From: Rhinopomastus cyanomelas
Taxonomy: Eukaryota; Chordata; Aves; Bucerotiformes; Rhinopomastidae
Direction: 5' to 3'
Assembly (NCBI GenBank): GCA_013400115.1
Contig: VXBP01004020.1
Coordinates: 351,097-415,096, forward strand
Length of the DNA stretch: 64,000 bases
Part shown: piece by piece, positions 1 through 12,550 of the stretch
Layout of the letters: each line of letters opens with the position of its first letter
Position numbering within the stretch: the stretch's first letter is position 1
Made by a program: the position numbers and the translations under genes
Notes under the pieces: generated by a model
What the model saw: only the letters and a program-made list of their open reading frames with translations
Told to the model about the DNA's origin: nothing
Database searches by the model: none

Positions 1-1743
1 ACATGCTTGGGCAGAGGCAGCACCTCCATTTATCAGCAACTTCAGCATCAATCAGAATTTTGGGATGCAATGTATTGTTATGATTTGGGGGTCACATGAG
101 AAGCCAAAACTGTTACCCAGCAACATGGACAGAGCAGTGGTAACTTTCTAAGACTCTCCTAGCACCCACTTAGTGGGAAGCTGTCACACAGATACTGTGG
201 AAGGCAAAACCCTTTTATTGCTTTGTTTTATTTTGAAACACCCCCACAGGATGCCAAGAGGAGAAAGCAGGCAGAGAGAATAATTCCTACCTCAGAGCTG
301 AAGCCAAATTATTCCCTTGTCTGTCTTGCAGAGAAGGATCCTCCTCGAGTGGCTGCATGAGCCTTCACTTCCCCAGCCAGCTAATTTTCTCCTTTTCTGC
401 CAAGCAACCTTCAGTTAGTAAAGTCTAAATCCCCAAATGAGCAAGTCTACAAATGCTTTAAGAAAGTTCAACAGGATGTCAGCGTCAGTATGTAAATACC
501 AGCCTTCCGAAAGGTGCAGGGAAGTGACTTTTCTGCAGCCTCCAGGGAAGGCATTTGCATGTCATTTGTCACCCCCTTCACTCACTCTGTGCTGGGAGAG
601 TGACACTTCCCCAAGGGCTGGGGAGGATGAGGCTCACTCCGCACCACTCCATATAATCATCTGCCAGCTTGAAAAAGCAGTCCAGGCATGGGGTGACTCA
701 GAGCAGGGAAGTGACCGAAGCAGGGAAATGATGTAGCAGAGGAAAGGGAGGGGGGAAAAAAAGAAAAAGAGAGGAAGAGGGATGGACTGGGTGGATGGGA
801 TGGAGACTGTGGAGGTGGCAGGCAGAGGGAACATCCCCTCACACTGTGTATCAGCTATATGGTGTTTCCTGGCTTTGTGTGGCGCTGGGGCTTTAAACCT
901 TGGAGGTCTGTGAAATGCTAGGATAGCCACAACGGCTTAAAGATTGATCCAAGGCTACCCACTGTGGAATGGACCGCTAGGAGAGGGCTGGCACAGCAAA
1001 GGCTGGAGGTTCATGCAGTGTCCCACAAGGCAGGAATTCTGCTCTCCCCTAAGGTCTTGCTGAGTTTTGGTCCAGCTGGGCAGGCTCTGAAGGCTCTAAA
1101 AGCTCTTTTTAACAAAAAATGCCTCTGCCTTTCCAGTTGAGATTTTATGCATAAACTAGTTTTAGAGACACAGCTGTAAACGGCATCCATCTAGCCTCTC
1201 GAGGAGCGCAAGCTGAAAGCCACTTATTATTAAATTGTGAATATTTCAACACAGCCCATTTTAGCAAAGACCTCCTGCCTGGCTCAGGGTAGCAGTTAGA
1301 CTTCAAACAGGTTTTTTCTTACTCTGCAAGCTCTCTATCCTGAATCGAACACCCAGATCAAAAGTTATAGCTCACAGCAAGACTTTTTCTGCCTTAGTGG
1401 GGAAACCCAACCCTCATGGACATAAGCCAGCTGCACCAATACTACAAATATGCTGATCTGTCTGCCCTTCAGTCTAAATTCAACCACCCTTAAAGGAATG
1501 AGCTTGCCCACACGGTTTCTAATTAAGGCAGTTTCACCATAACAATTCAATGCCAAGGAAATGACTCTGCATAGTTCCCCATCCTGCTGGAGGAAGCACT
1601 GTGACAGTGTGCTTGTACTGTCCAAGACAAACATTAATCCACGATGGCTTTTACAACAGCTGATGAATTCCACTTCAGGTGCACTTACATTGAGTTTGTG
1701 TGCTCTCCTGAAGTGCAATCTGCAAGCCCTCCAAAGATTACAC
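1..1743. other. Single-copy noncoding stretch
   Basis: No convincing exon, RNA gene or recognised repeat. The open frames here are short and have no recognisable domain. The only compositional feature is a purine-rich tract at about 735-785 (G and A runs), followed by TGGA/TGGG-rich sequence. Confidence 0.6.
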
Positions 1744-2530
1744 AAAATCACAGAAAGTTAGGAGTTGGAAGGGACCTCAAAAGGTCATCTCATCCAACCT
1801 CCCTGCCAAAGCAGGATCACACAGGAAGGTGACCAGGTGGGTTTTGTATATCTCCAGAGAAGGAGACTCTACAACCTCTCTGGGCAGCCTGTTCCAGTTT
1901 ACTCACAGCAAAAAAGGGTTTTTGTGTGTTCATGTGGATCCTCCTATGCTCCATCTTGCACCTGCTGCCCCTCGTCCTGTCATTGGACAAAACTGAGAAA
2001 AGCCTGTCACAGTCCTCTTGACGTTTTTGTATATAAATATATTTTGGTTTATAAATACATCCTTTGTGTGTTTATAAACATTAATGAGGTCATGTCTCCT
2101 TCTTCTCTTCTCCGGGCTGAAGAGACCCAGCTCCCTCAGCCTCTCCTCATTAGGGAAAAGTTCCACTTCCTTAATCATCTTTGTGGCTCTGTACTAGAGT
2201 CTTTCAAGCAGTTTCCTGTCTTTCTTGACCTGAGGGGAATGGGACACACTACAGATATGGTCTCATCAGGGCAGAGTAGAGGGAGAAGAGAACCTCTCTA
2301 GACCTACTAACCACACACTTCTAATCCACCCCAGGATGCCTTTGGCCTTCTTGGCCATAATGGCACATTGCTGGCTCATGGTCATCCTTCCATGCATCAT
2401 GATCCCCAGGACCCTTTCTCCTACACTACTCTCCAACAGGTCAGTCCCCAATCTGTACTGGTACTGGGGTTGTTCTTGCCCAGATACTTGGTTCTTGGGA
2501 GCAGAATGGGGCTCACAGCAGGTTTCGGGG
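1744..2530 (-). mobile_element. CR1 LINE 3' fragment, 5'-truncated
   Basis: Read on the minus strand, this ends at 1744 with the CR1 3' end (the TTGGAAGGGACCTC-type motif seen on the plus strand at about 1765). Upstream of that lies the C-terminal part of ORF2. The plus-strand text shows the standard order of CR1 segments: the GGAGACTC...GGGCAGCCTGTTCCAG block near 1862-1900, the leucine-rich CTCCCTCAGCCTCTCCTCAT block near 2131-2150, and the TGGCACATTGCTGGCTCATG block near 2361. It runs to about 2500-2530. The reading frame is broken several times, so it is a dead copy. It is more diverged than the copies near 52.9 and 59.4 kb. Confidence 0.9.
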
Positions 2531-5458
2531 AAAATAAAGAAGTAAAGAGAAAAAACAGAAAAACCTGCTATGAAAGGAATATTGATATTGCAAATGCCTG
2601 TCCTCACAGACATAGAGCAAATTGAAAGGGCTGTCATCTTCCATCAGGTTTCATCTAAAGACTGGACATGTGAGATACAGTCTTCAAAAAGCTGCATTGT
2701 CTCCTACATAAAACATAAGCAGAAGTAGAGAAATTGAGCTACAAACCAGAAAAAAATAGCTCTAGGGCTACAGTGTCATCCCCCACCCCACTCCATGGGA
2801 CATACAGCACAGGAACAGCAGCAGCACTGGGCAGTAGCTGAGAAAAATGAAGGGGTTTGGATCCCAGCTCTTGCTTCCAGATTAGTTGATTAAATCAAGA
2901 ACTAAGAGCTCAGTCCCACTCTAGGGAAAGAAATACTGAGACCCTCTACAGCTCATGCATTGCTTTGCTGCCTCCAGAGTGGAGCACCGTGGCTTCCCTG
3001 CCCACAAAATGCAGGAATCCAGTTAAACAGAAATTAATACAACTCACTTGCCCTTAGGAACTAGATTATTCCTAAGCACTGCAACCAGTGTCTTCTCACT
3101 TCTGTAAGTTTGTGTCTCCCATGTCAGTGGCTTTCCTTGGAAGTTGTGTCAAGGATTTTGGAAAGGAGACACCAAGCTCATTTGTGGCTGTCAGGGAGAG
3201 ACATCAGGCAGAAGTCTGCTGTGATGGCTCTTTTAGGTGATCCTGCCTACTGTCATTTGCTACTGAATTACTAAACATCAGCACAGCCATTACTGAAGAG
3301 TCACAGGCGTAATATTTGCCTCCGCATCTCTGTGACCAGCCTGATGGGTACTGCAGCTCCTATGGAGCTAACAAAGACCATATATGTTTATAGGGGAGAA
3401 ATGAGGGTACCAGAAATAAACCTGGATATTTCAAGGACACTCTCTTTGTTCATCTGAGAACTGAACTCTGTGTTAAGAAACCACAAGGATCAATGTTAAA
3501 GAAACTGCTGAAAAAGTGTTGAAAATGCACTCAAAGGACACGTGGCCAGGTATACATACAAGACATACAAGTTTACGGGTAGAAGTCAACCTTCCCCATG
3601 TCCATAGCATCACCCTGTGCTGTGAGGACAGCCAGAGGTGCCAGAAGAGCTGTTGAAGATGTCGGCAATGACCTCCCCAGGCACTGGGAGAGCACAGCAA
3701 AAGTACATGGTTTGTGCCTTCCTTGGGGACAGAGACACCTTAGCATCCCCAGGAAGTCACTGGAGCAAGATGAGAGCTGCAAATCTGCCTGCTGGCTCTC
3801 CTGCTTACTGAATTTCTCTACCTTCCCGAGAGCCAGACATTCCCTCCAGCCCTCTTGTCACAGACCCATGGCTTTTCTGCTGAGTACATTCACTCTAGAT
3901 GGTGCTGTAAGGAGAAAAGAAATAAGCCTTCTGAAGTAGTCCTTACCTAATGGACACTTCAGATAACGAAAATACAGAACTCTGCTGCTGCCAGCACACA
4001 CGTGTTTCCGGGAACTTTGTGTTTAGTGGGGCCAATCTGCTTTAAACATCCAAAGTATTTTCTCCATAGCTCTTTTGGTAGGAAGCTTCTGCAACAAAAA
4101 AACATCCTGTTTTGGGGAGGGCACTTCCAGCTGGGGAGATTAAACCATTAACCATGGAGAATTCAGGGCTTTTTTTGGATAGGCAATGACAAAATTGTCT
4201 GCCAAAACCCCAGACTGCGTCAGCAGTTCTCCCCCAGAGCAAAGGGCACAGACCCACGCCTGGGTTTCTAAAGGATGTGTTCCTAAGTACCGGCTGGTTA
4301 AAAAGCCTGGTATTTGTTCAGTTTATTTATCCTGCACATGTATGTACTGCACTGGTGCTGAGGCTGCAGGGGAACCACTTAGGAATTGCCAGGAGGAAGG
4401 CTGCCGAGGCAGCTGAACTCTGCTCCCTTGCGCGCGCACACGCTGCCGCTGCAGGAGGGACAAGATGCAATTACAGAGAAAAGCCCTTTTGATCGCTGCC
4501 CCACAGGCAGAGAGGCAGGCAGGTCCTGTGGAGGTTTTAGTGGTGCTCCTCCAGCACAGGTTCAAACCCTGCCCACTTACACAGGGATGAAGGTCTTCAG
4601 ATAGGGAACAGCTTTTCTCTGAAAACCAGTATGATGCAGGAGGGGAAGTGTTGTAGGCACCACTAAGGCAACAAGATATCTGGGTCCATATTAAAGTTTA
4701 TGGGTGTCCCATAAATTCTACCCAGACGCTAGAATGATGCATAAGGAAGCTTCAAGCTCTTCTCCAAACGGAACGTAAAGGTGACTCCCTCCTACCGAGA
4801 TCAGCTTTTCTACTCAACCACTAATGAATCACAGCAGCTGGTATCTCACCTGCTGAACTGCCCGATAACAAACATCCTGAGCCTTTCTGTCCAGATAAAG
4901 CTGTCCACTGCCAGGACTTGCTGTAGCATAGCCAAGGTACATACTGTACATGTGAAGGGCAACAGACCCAGATAATGCTAGTGCTTTCCGATAAACCTGT
5001 CTGAATAAGAGAAACCACGTTAAGCTGCTAATTCAAGAAGTTAATCATTTGAGCTGTTTCAACTAAACTCTTGAAGAGGAGTGGCTTAGCATGGTTTCCA
5101 TTCCAAACATGCCTCCTTACTATGTTTTCTACTGCTAGGTGAAATAGTTTGAAGACCCTATTTTATAACACAGTAATCCTAGAACACTGGCTGGCTTAAC
5201 CTATTGCTTTGCTACAGCACTTGGTCCAGCTGTTTTAAGAGAACCTAAATTTGTCCCTCTACATATTAGCTTTCTAGTTCTAACTCAGTCATGGAATTAA
5301 TGTGAAGGGATTTTAATACAGTCCAACAAGCTAGAAGTTTCTGATGGGAAATTCTGATGCTTGGGTAAAATGACCTTATTATCCACAGGTCTAACGTACA
5401 CGTCCTACACCAACATTTTGGTCTTATTATTAGTTTTTTCTTGCATAATAATTTAAAT
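2531..5458. other. Single-copy noncoding stretch
   Basis: About 2.9 kb between two CR1 fragments. Open frames on both strands are short (below about 115 codons) and contain no recognisable domain. I see no repeat, RNA gene or promoter-like sequence. Confidence 0.55.
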
Positions 5459-5735
5459 AACAGAATCACAGAACATCAGGGATTGGAAGGGACCTCAAAA
5501 GATCATCTAGTGCAATCCCCCTGCCACAGCAGGATCACATAGACCAAGTCATAAAGGAACATATCCAGGTGGGTTTTGAACATCTCCCGTGAAGGAGACT
5601 CCACAATCCCCCTGGGCAGCCTGTTCTAGTGCTCTGTCACTCTCACTGTGAAGAAATTCCTTCTCATATTTATATGGAACCTCCTGTGTTCCAGCTTATA
5701 CCCACTGCGCCTTGTCCTAATCACTTTAGAAACAA
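5459..5735 (-). mobile_element. CR1 LINE 3' end fragment
   Basis: The plus-strand sequence begins with the reverse complement of the CR1 tail (CAGAATCACAGAACATCAGG) and continues through the conserved 3' UTR and the ORF2 C-terminal block. It stops at about 5735 near the CTTGTCCTAATCAC segment. About 275 bp remain, the typical severe 5' truncation left by target-primed reverse transcription. Same subfamily type as the copies at 18.2, 52.9 and 59.4 kb. Confidence 0.93.
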
Positions 5736-8700
5736 GTAGTTAATATTGGTTTTTTCTTTGCATTAAATCAGTTGTTCAGTCATATTCTCAGGTTAGCAGA
5801 GTCCAAGGAGATGCAGTGTTTTACACCAGCTGATCTTCAAGAGGAAATTCACTACATTTATCTGATAAATAAACATATGACTAATATTAGGATATAATTT
5901 TATAAGTGATTCATCTCTACAGATATGACTTCCTCCAACACTCACTCACAAGTGCTACCAGAACAGGGGTTTGGGAATTACAAGCTTGTAAATCAGTTTA
6001 GCTGTGTGATAGTCCTTTCCCTTTCCTTTCTGCTAGACAGAGGCATCTTTAAGGCTCGGTAATGGTTGTTCAGGCTCAGTCAATTTCCAGTAATGGAAAT
6101 AACAAACCCCATAATTTATCCCCAAGCTTATAAAACAAGTCTTGGGGCTGGGTAAGTACAAAATAACTCATGAATATTGGACAGCTTGTTCTGAAATGTG
6201 GAACTAGAGCCCATCAATGCATAAACAAGCAAGCAGAGCCAGGCAAGCTGGAAAGCAGCCTTCTGAGGAGGAAATGGGGCAGCTCAGCCAGACCTGGGCT
6301 AGATGGGTGCCACAACCAAAAGGGAAACCAGTTATGAAGTGTATCAGGGAATAAAAATATTTGGTTCTCAGTCCATCTCCATAGTGTCTCAAATTTGGAA
6401 CACCCATCCTACAAGAGAAGAGCAAGGCGAGTTCATGAATACTTCCTAAACCGCAGAGCCCACTGCTGAAGTGCCAGGATGGCAACCCAGAGTTTCTTTT
6501 TTCCAGGCAAACCTTTTTGCTCTGGCTCAGGGCAGCTTTGCTTTAAAGCATTGTGCACACAGCTGAAAGTTAAGCCGACTAACTCAAAAGGATTTCTCTC
6601 TCTCTCTTTCTTTTTTTTTTCTCAAATAGCAGAAGTAACTAATCTGCTTCAGAGAATGAATCAGCCCTTTCTGAGCTAGAAACACACAAAAGAGGAGATT
6701 GTGGCTGTTTCTGGGGTGGATGGAGGCTTACTCACACAGCACCGCAGCTGAGCAGCCGACTGGGGCCCGCAGCTGCAGGCAGCAAAGGGGGCAAAACCCC
6801 AAAGCTGATGGAAAAATCTGATTTGCCACCACTTGGTTTCCTGGCAGGCAGTGGGAAGAAAACCATCGATCACAAAAAGTTGCTCCCTTGTACGATAGGA
6901 ACTCGTGTTTCCACCTGGGGCTTCTGTCAGAAAATAACAGTAACGCTTAGCTCGCTGCTTTCGGCCAGCCCCGTGCAAAGATTTGGAGAAGAGCAGGAGC
7001 AGACAGTTCCCGGATCGAGGAAAGCAGCACAACAGAAGCAGCACGGATATAGCTGCCTTATCAAAAGTAATGTAATTTAGCTGACAAAGAGGAGGGTAAC
7101 AGAGCTATTCCTTAGCTGTGCTGGCACGGAGCTGCTCACCAGCAATGGAAATAAAGAAACAGAACCAATGCTATCCTCATTCATGGATTCAGAGAACTGA
7201 AAGGGGCTCTGCTGCTGCCAGGGGGCTGCTGTCACTTCCCTCCCTTCATCCACTTGCTCTGCAGGGGAAGGATGGGACAGGCGTGTCTTTACCAAGGGAC
7301 AAGCTCATCATGCAGACAGGGTTGGGGCTGGCATGTCCCCCAGCACGGCAATGGCGCTGCAAGAGGATGAGTCGGGACAGGAGAGACTCGCTGTGGAACA
7401 GATGGGAGTGGAGCAGACCTGCAGATCTCCAGATTAATCTGTCCTCCTGTGCACGGGCAAAATCACCAGCATTTTCCATTTTAGAATACAACTAAACTTG
7501 AGGGTTTTACGGTTGCATAGTTGCCTCCTTTCCCACACTTTCCTGGCGAGATCTCCAAACTGCTCTGCTGTCTTTGCTTGTCAAAACGTGACTCAGCTCT
7601 CCCAGCTGGAAAAATGGAGACCCACGCAGTCCTGAGGAGGCCTGCTGTCATTAGCCATGTTCTGTGTTGGCACTAGCCAACGGCACGCAAGCAGCAGAGG
7701 CTACGAACTGTATTTGGGGAGAAATCAGTGTCATTGAACTTCTGGGTACTCTGTGTGACCTATCAACTGGTGTTTCGGTCATGTTGCTTTTGGAAAAGTC
7801 TTCTCAGCACCAAGGACTGGCCAAGGACACCTGCACAACAGACTGTAATGGGGCAGCAATCCGAAGAGCGTATTCCTCCTCTGTTCTTAATCATCCTCCC
7901 AAATTAATACCGTATGCGCTTCAGCAGAGGCAAAATGTTCACGGTAAGAAAAACAAAGGGGAATTCAGTAGAAAATAGCTCCACCAACAGCTCCACCTGG
8001 TGACCCCTACTACAGCCATGCCAAGCTCAATATTGCATCCTACCAACTACACCACTTGGCAGCTCTTGGTAGTCCTTGACCTTTTTTTGCTGGACACAGG
8101 GCTGGTGCAGCATCCCTTCTGAAGTGAGCTGTTACTTTTAGGGTATTTAGATGTTTTGGAATCACCCAAGTGACTTCACTGCTGGGATGAGAATTTAATT
8201 TACCGGTTGTCTCCTCTTGGCTTAGCCTAGTCTCCCTTATCAGTCGAGTAAGTTTCTCAGAGCACCTAGAAATATACCATCAGACCCAACAGAGCTTTTT
8301 GCAAACACTATTATAAACAAAAAACACTTAAGTTTTTCATTGGTCTGTGGCTTTGGCATTCCTAGCACTTCGAAATGTCAGCTCAGGTATTAAACTAGTA
8401 GAAACAACTGAACCTGCAAACAATCCCCGTTCATTACATCACACAGCAAAACCATCATGTTAATAGACCCTCCCCTGATGCTTTCTGCAGATGTGAAAGG
8501 CTACGTTGACAAAACGGCAACTCCTGCTCACTTGCCGTGCTGTTCAACCACTTTCAACGGCAGCCACTCTTGTAGATGCCAGGCTATGACTCAGGGGCTC
8601 ATGAGCTCCACACACCCTCTTTCCATTTGTTTTCACATTCAGCTCCACAAAACCGGCTCCTCATCTACTACTGATGACATCTGGTATCAATCACAAGGCT

Positions 8701-11330
8701 TGGCCACTGCTCACTAGTTATTTTTTCCTAGGAAAAATAAGACCCAGGAGATGTTTGCCTTTGAGGAGGATGCTGAGAAGCGCTGAGAAGCTGCACGCAA
8801 GCAGTGAACGATTTTTTGAAGCAGTATCATCTTGTGCTTTGCTCCAGTGTATACAGCATGCCTGCAGAACCGGAACAACTGGAATTCTGTGATAACCCCA
8901 CACCAGACTTACCAGCATGATGCAGCCCTCCATTAGAAGAAGAAAGCTAAGGTTCAAAATCTGATGTAACTTTTATCCTTCTCCCAGTTTTGGTCTTAGA
9001 ATCTCAGCTAACAGCACAGAACCTGGAAGTGCTCTGTATAATTAAAACACAGATTGTGTGCCTGCTCTCAGTGCTTTTCTAGCGACTGGGAGATGGAGGC
9101 AACCTCTGCAGCATAACGCTTACAAGCGCTGTATAACAAACTGCTGCACATGCAACGTTGAGACACACTGAAATAAACTTGGGTTTGGCAGATTACAGTA
9201 TATTAGGTCAGAAGTCATCCTCAACTCTCCCTCCTGCACTGAGGTGTAACACTGCAGGGCTGCAGCTAGCTTCTGCAAAACACTTGGCTATCTTACACAG
9301 AGTTAGACAAAAAGCAACATAAAATGTTAGTGAATGGATCAGGGATCACTCCTTGGGACGTGGCTTTTTGCGCCTACCAACAGTGATACTTTACACTGAG
9401 CAGAACTGAATTTGTTCTGTGCCACTGTGGGATCCTAGGAGTTGACTTTGTTGATTATGTGAATGGTATTTCCTCTGAATCATTATTGATAGACATTATT
9501 GCAAATATTAAGAGCAAGAACATGCAACTGGATGTTAAATCTGAGCTCAAATATGGGCACTGAGTTTGTCTGAAGCCCCTCAACTGTTCCAGCTCTCTGA
9601 ATACTGTGTCGCTACCCACTGCTGAATTATATCCATCTTCTACTCACGACTGGTTACGGTACAATGGTGGGATTAGAAGTCCCTCACCAACAGAATAATC
9701 GTTACAGAGAAAATATAGTAATAACTGAAGACATGGAAATAAATGGGGAGGGTAAAGGACAAAATGCAACATGGTTTGCCACAATAAGAACAATTTTTCA
9801 CTCAGTTGCTCTGGGAAACCTCTCCGGCACATGAAAAATGGGCAGAGTTCAGCTTCCAACACACCAAAGAGAAGCTGCTTTCCGTGCAGCTCGGTGAAAC
9901 CAGGAGTTAAGACACAAAATAGAAAAATTTGTAATAAACAGGATACAGACCTAAAAGGATCAGACAGTGAGTCCCATGGAAGAGGCCAGTCTGAGATTAG
10001 CCACAGTCCGTACTGAAAGTGAGTGAGATCCATGCCTACTTAACATCTCACTGAATGACAGAGTGAATGGGAGAAAGCCGGGAGAACACAGCACTAGCAG
10101 CACACGGAGTACGCAATAAAAATGGGATCAACAAGATAACAGAAACAAGATCAGACAAAAGATGGATGAAAATGTCAGTTTCCACCCCCATCACAGGACA
10201 GGACAGGAGGAGACCAAGAAAGAGGATAATCCAAGTGAGGTATTTATTTCTAGGTCAAGTGTCAAAGACTGAGAGGTACCGGATGACCTCCAAGCCTTGC
10301 AACTCTGCTCATCCCCAGGAAGTCAGAGCGAGAAGCCCAGCACAGGTCTGCTAGAGATCAGCAGAAGCCAGAGCCTGCTTCATGAAAGCAGATGGCAAGT
10401 TGCAGCTTGTTTGGCATTGCACAGCAAAGAGAAAAGCATGCGACTCCTATTTCTATACTGATAAGGGAGAAAAGCATCAGATTGAGAGAACTAAGCAATC
10501 ACAGTGCAAATACAAAGTAATAGAAAGCCGTATACGGAGGAAAAAAAGGGGAATTTATTATATCCATTCAGTAAAGTTTTGATACTTCCTCTTTTTGGGA
10601 GATGGGGAATAACTGAATTACAGTGGCACGCAGGAAGGCATAGTATCATCCAGTGCTTAGATTTGCTGACCTGCCAGGTCTCTTCCTGTCCTACATTTAG
10701 ATTATCTTTTACACAATGGATCTTGTACACTGCTTACATTTTAGAAGCAAAATTCTTGGGCAACAGCCCAGAATGGGATTACTAAGTTATAACAGACAAA
10801 CTAATATAAATCACATAGGCTTATAGGTTCCTGCAATCCTCCTGGCTCTCCAGTCTTTGCAGCCACTGCTCCTCTGTGTAGTGGAAGAATAAGTTTAAGT
10901 GGATGGAAGAGAAATTATATTAGAGGTCAGACAGCCCAAATTCTGAGCCAGTTCAGTAGGACAGCTGCAACCCTACTGTAACTCTGATGACTCTTTCTTT
11001 TTAACCGACTTAGGCCAGTCATTTCCTCGCTGTCTACCAGTGAACCTGACATGTTTCACAACCTGCAGTGTGTTTGCTCACAGAAATGTGTTGGTCCTAG
11101 AAATTCCAGAAAAACAAAGTACAGATCACAATGCCGATCCGGTGAGGGAAGAGAGGAACAAGAACACCACGGTACTTCTCCCGAGCACTCCTTATCCGCC
11201 CTCAAGCTCTGGAATTCAGCTCCAGCTGCTGATGTTGCAAGAAGCCACTTCATTGCAGAGCTACTAAGCAAAAGGGAGGATAAGGCAGGACTTGGCAGAC
11301 CTTGTCAGAAAACCACTGGATAAGAGAATC
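5736..11330. other. Long single-copy noncoding stretch left of the CpG island
   Basis: About 5.6 kb with no gene I can support. Around 6598-6630 a pyrimidine run (CT repeat then T10) is followed by CAAATAG, which resembles a splice acceptor, but no coding exon follows it. The several open frames of 80-130 codons at 6.7-7.5, 9.6-10.4 and 10.5-11.3 kb show no domain. This stretch would be the gene body if a minus-strand transcript starts in the CpG island. Confidence 0.5.
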
Positions 11331-12550
11331 TTTCAAAATAAAAGCCTAAAACCGGCACAGCCCCGCGAAGAGCCACAGCTGTGGCTACAGGGTAGCTCCA
11401 GGACAGCACTATCACACCAAGCATCGTAGGGCCACATCCCGCCTGCTCAGCGCAGGACCCGCAGCCCGGACCACGTTGCACCCACACGTTGAACCGGCAA
11501 TTGAGACCACATCGCACCTACTCACTGCATAGTCGCACCTGCAACCCAAACCACATCCAGCCCGGACATGGGATCTTCCCAGCTGCAGCTCGGACCGACT
11601 CCCACCTGTGTGTTCCAGTACCGCACCTGAACCTGGCCCTGGTTCCTCCCATTTACCGCACTGTGGCACCTGCAGCCCGCACAGAACCCGTTCTGCCCAA
11701 GGCACTGGGCGAGCAGGAGTGAGGATCACATCCCTGAGCTGTGCCCCCGTCACACCGGCTGGCCCCTAGCCAGCCTCCCAGTAGACGCCGAGAGCAGCTC
11801 CGGAGGTCTTTCCTCACTTGGCAGCAGCCCCGTTCCACCGGCTGGCACTGGGCAGAGCGATGAGGAGGGTGCCCAGCCACGTTGAGACCCCGGTAGGGGA
11901 CGGCGATTGAGCCCAACTTCTCCCGACCGAGCGGACACCGTACTTGCGATCGCCCCTGCTGGAGCTCGACCTTACCGCAGCAGTTCCCTAGGGCTGCCGG
12001 ACAGGGGGCTGCGGGCAGTACCCTCCGCTGGTGCCCGAAGCTGCCGGGCTCTCCCTGCCCGCAGGAGCCGCGCCCGGTTCCGGGGCGGAGCGGAGCGGGG
12101 CGGGGCGGGGGTCCGGACCGGCCCCGCCGGAGAAGGGTCTCTGCTCCCGGCAAGGGGTCTTACGCCTCGCCCTCTGAACTCTCGAATAGAGGGGTCCTGG
12201 AGGCTTCCATGGTGTGGGGGGGGTGGTCTCTGTGCCTCTTTCCCTCTTGTCTCCTGGGGACATCTCGGAGGACAGCGTTGCCTCCCACCCCAGCGGGACA
12301 CGTGTGGCAGCCCAGGCTGCTCGTTGCCGTGGTTCGTCTGCCTAGCCACGGGGCCGCCTTCTCTCCGCGGCCAGGTGTTGAGAGCCCAGTGTTGTGTGTG
12401 AAAACACGAAGGCCGAGGACAGGCTGCCCAAGCGGGCGAAGACTCCCTGCGCCCTGGTCGCTGCAATTAAAGTGCTTCATTTTCAGCACCTGTTGGAAAG
12501 AGGGGAGGAATGCCCTTACCTTCAGTTAAACGGATCGGCTCTGCAGGTGA
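11331..12550. promoter_or_regulatory. CpG island, probable promoter
   Basis: The only strongly GC- and CpG-rich segment in the window, in contrast to CpG-poor flanks. Its core at about 12055-12165 contains overlapping SP1-type GC boxes (GGGCGG-type motifs at about 12082-12110) and no TATA box, as in broad vertebrate CpG-island promoters. Two good splice donors face outward: CAG|GTGAGC on the plus strand (exon end 12546) and GCG|GTAAGG on the minus strand (exon end 11976). Open frames of up to about 166 codons on both strands (for example 11907-12401 plus, 11653-12153 minus) are probably a consequence of high GC content. The minus-strand one has no ATG at its 5' end. The gene served is not identifiable here. 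Confidence 0.7.
11432..11690. repeat. Diverged GC-rich tandem repeat at the island edge
   Basis: Related blocks beginning CCACATC occur at 11432, 11507 and 11551. Each is followed by a CCTnCTCAnnGCA or GCCCGG-type segment. A GCAnCCC(G/A)nACCAC motif recurs between them, and weaker versions follow up to about 11690 (GCACCTGCAGCCCGCAC). The spacing is about 75 bp and then 44 bp. This looks like an old, decayed minisatellite. The alignment was done by eye. Confidence 0.45.

Noticed and set aside
1335..1395. GTTCGATTC on the minus strand resembling a tRNA B box
   Set aside because: The flanking bases do not form a T-arm and no acceptor, D or anticodon arm could be drawn.
1765..2301. 178-codon plus-strand open frame
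   Set aside because: It lies antisense to the CR1 fragment at 1744-2530. The minus-strand CR1 reading explains the sequence.
10930..11040. Segment with GGCCAGTCATTTCCTC resembling the MIR SINE core
   Set aside because: Only about 16 bp resemble MIR and no wider alignment was possible by eye.
11653..12153. 166-codon minus-strand frame in the CpG island
   Set aside because: The frame begins at TTG rather than ATG, and the extreme GC content makes long stop-free frames likely on both strands. The region is better explained as a promoter.
11907..12401. 164-codon plus-strand frame in the CpG island
   Set aside because: Arginine-, glycine- and proline-rich low-complexity product expected from GC-rich DNA; no domain seen.
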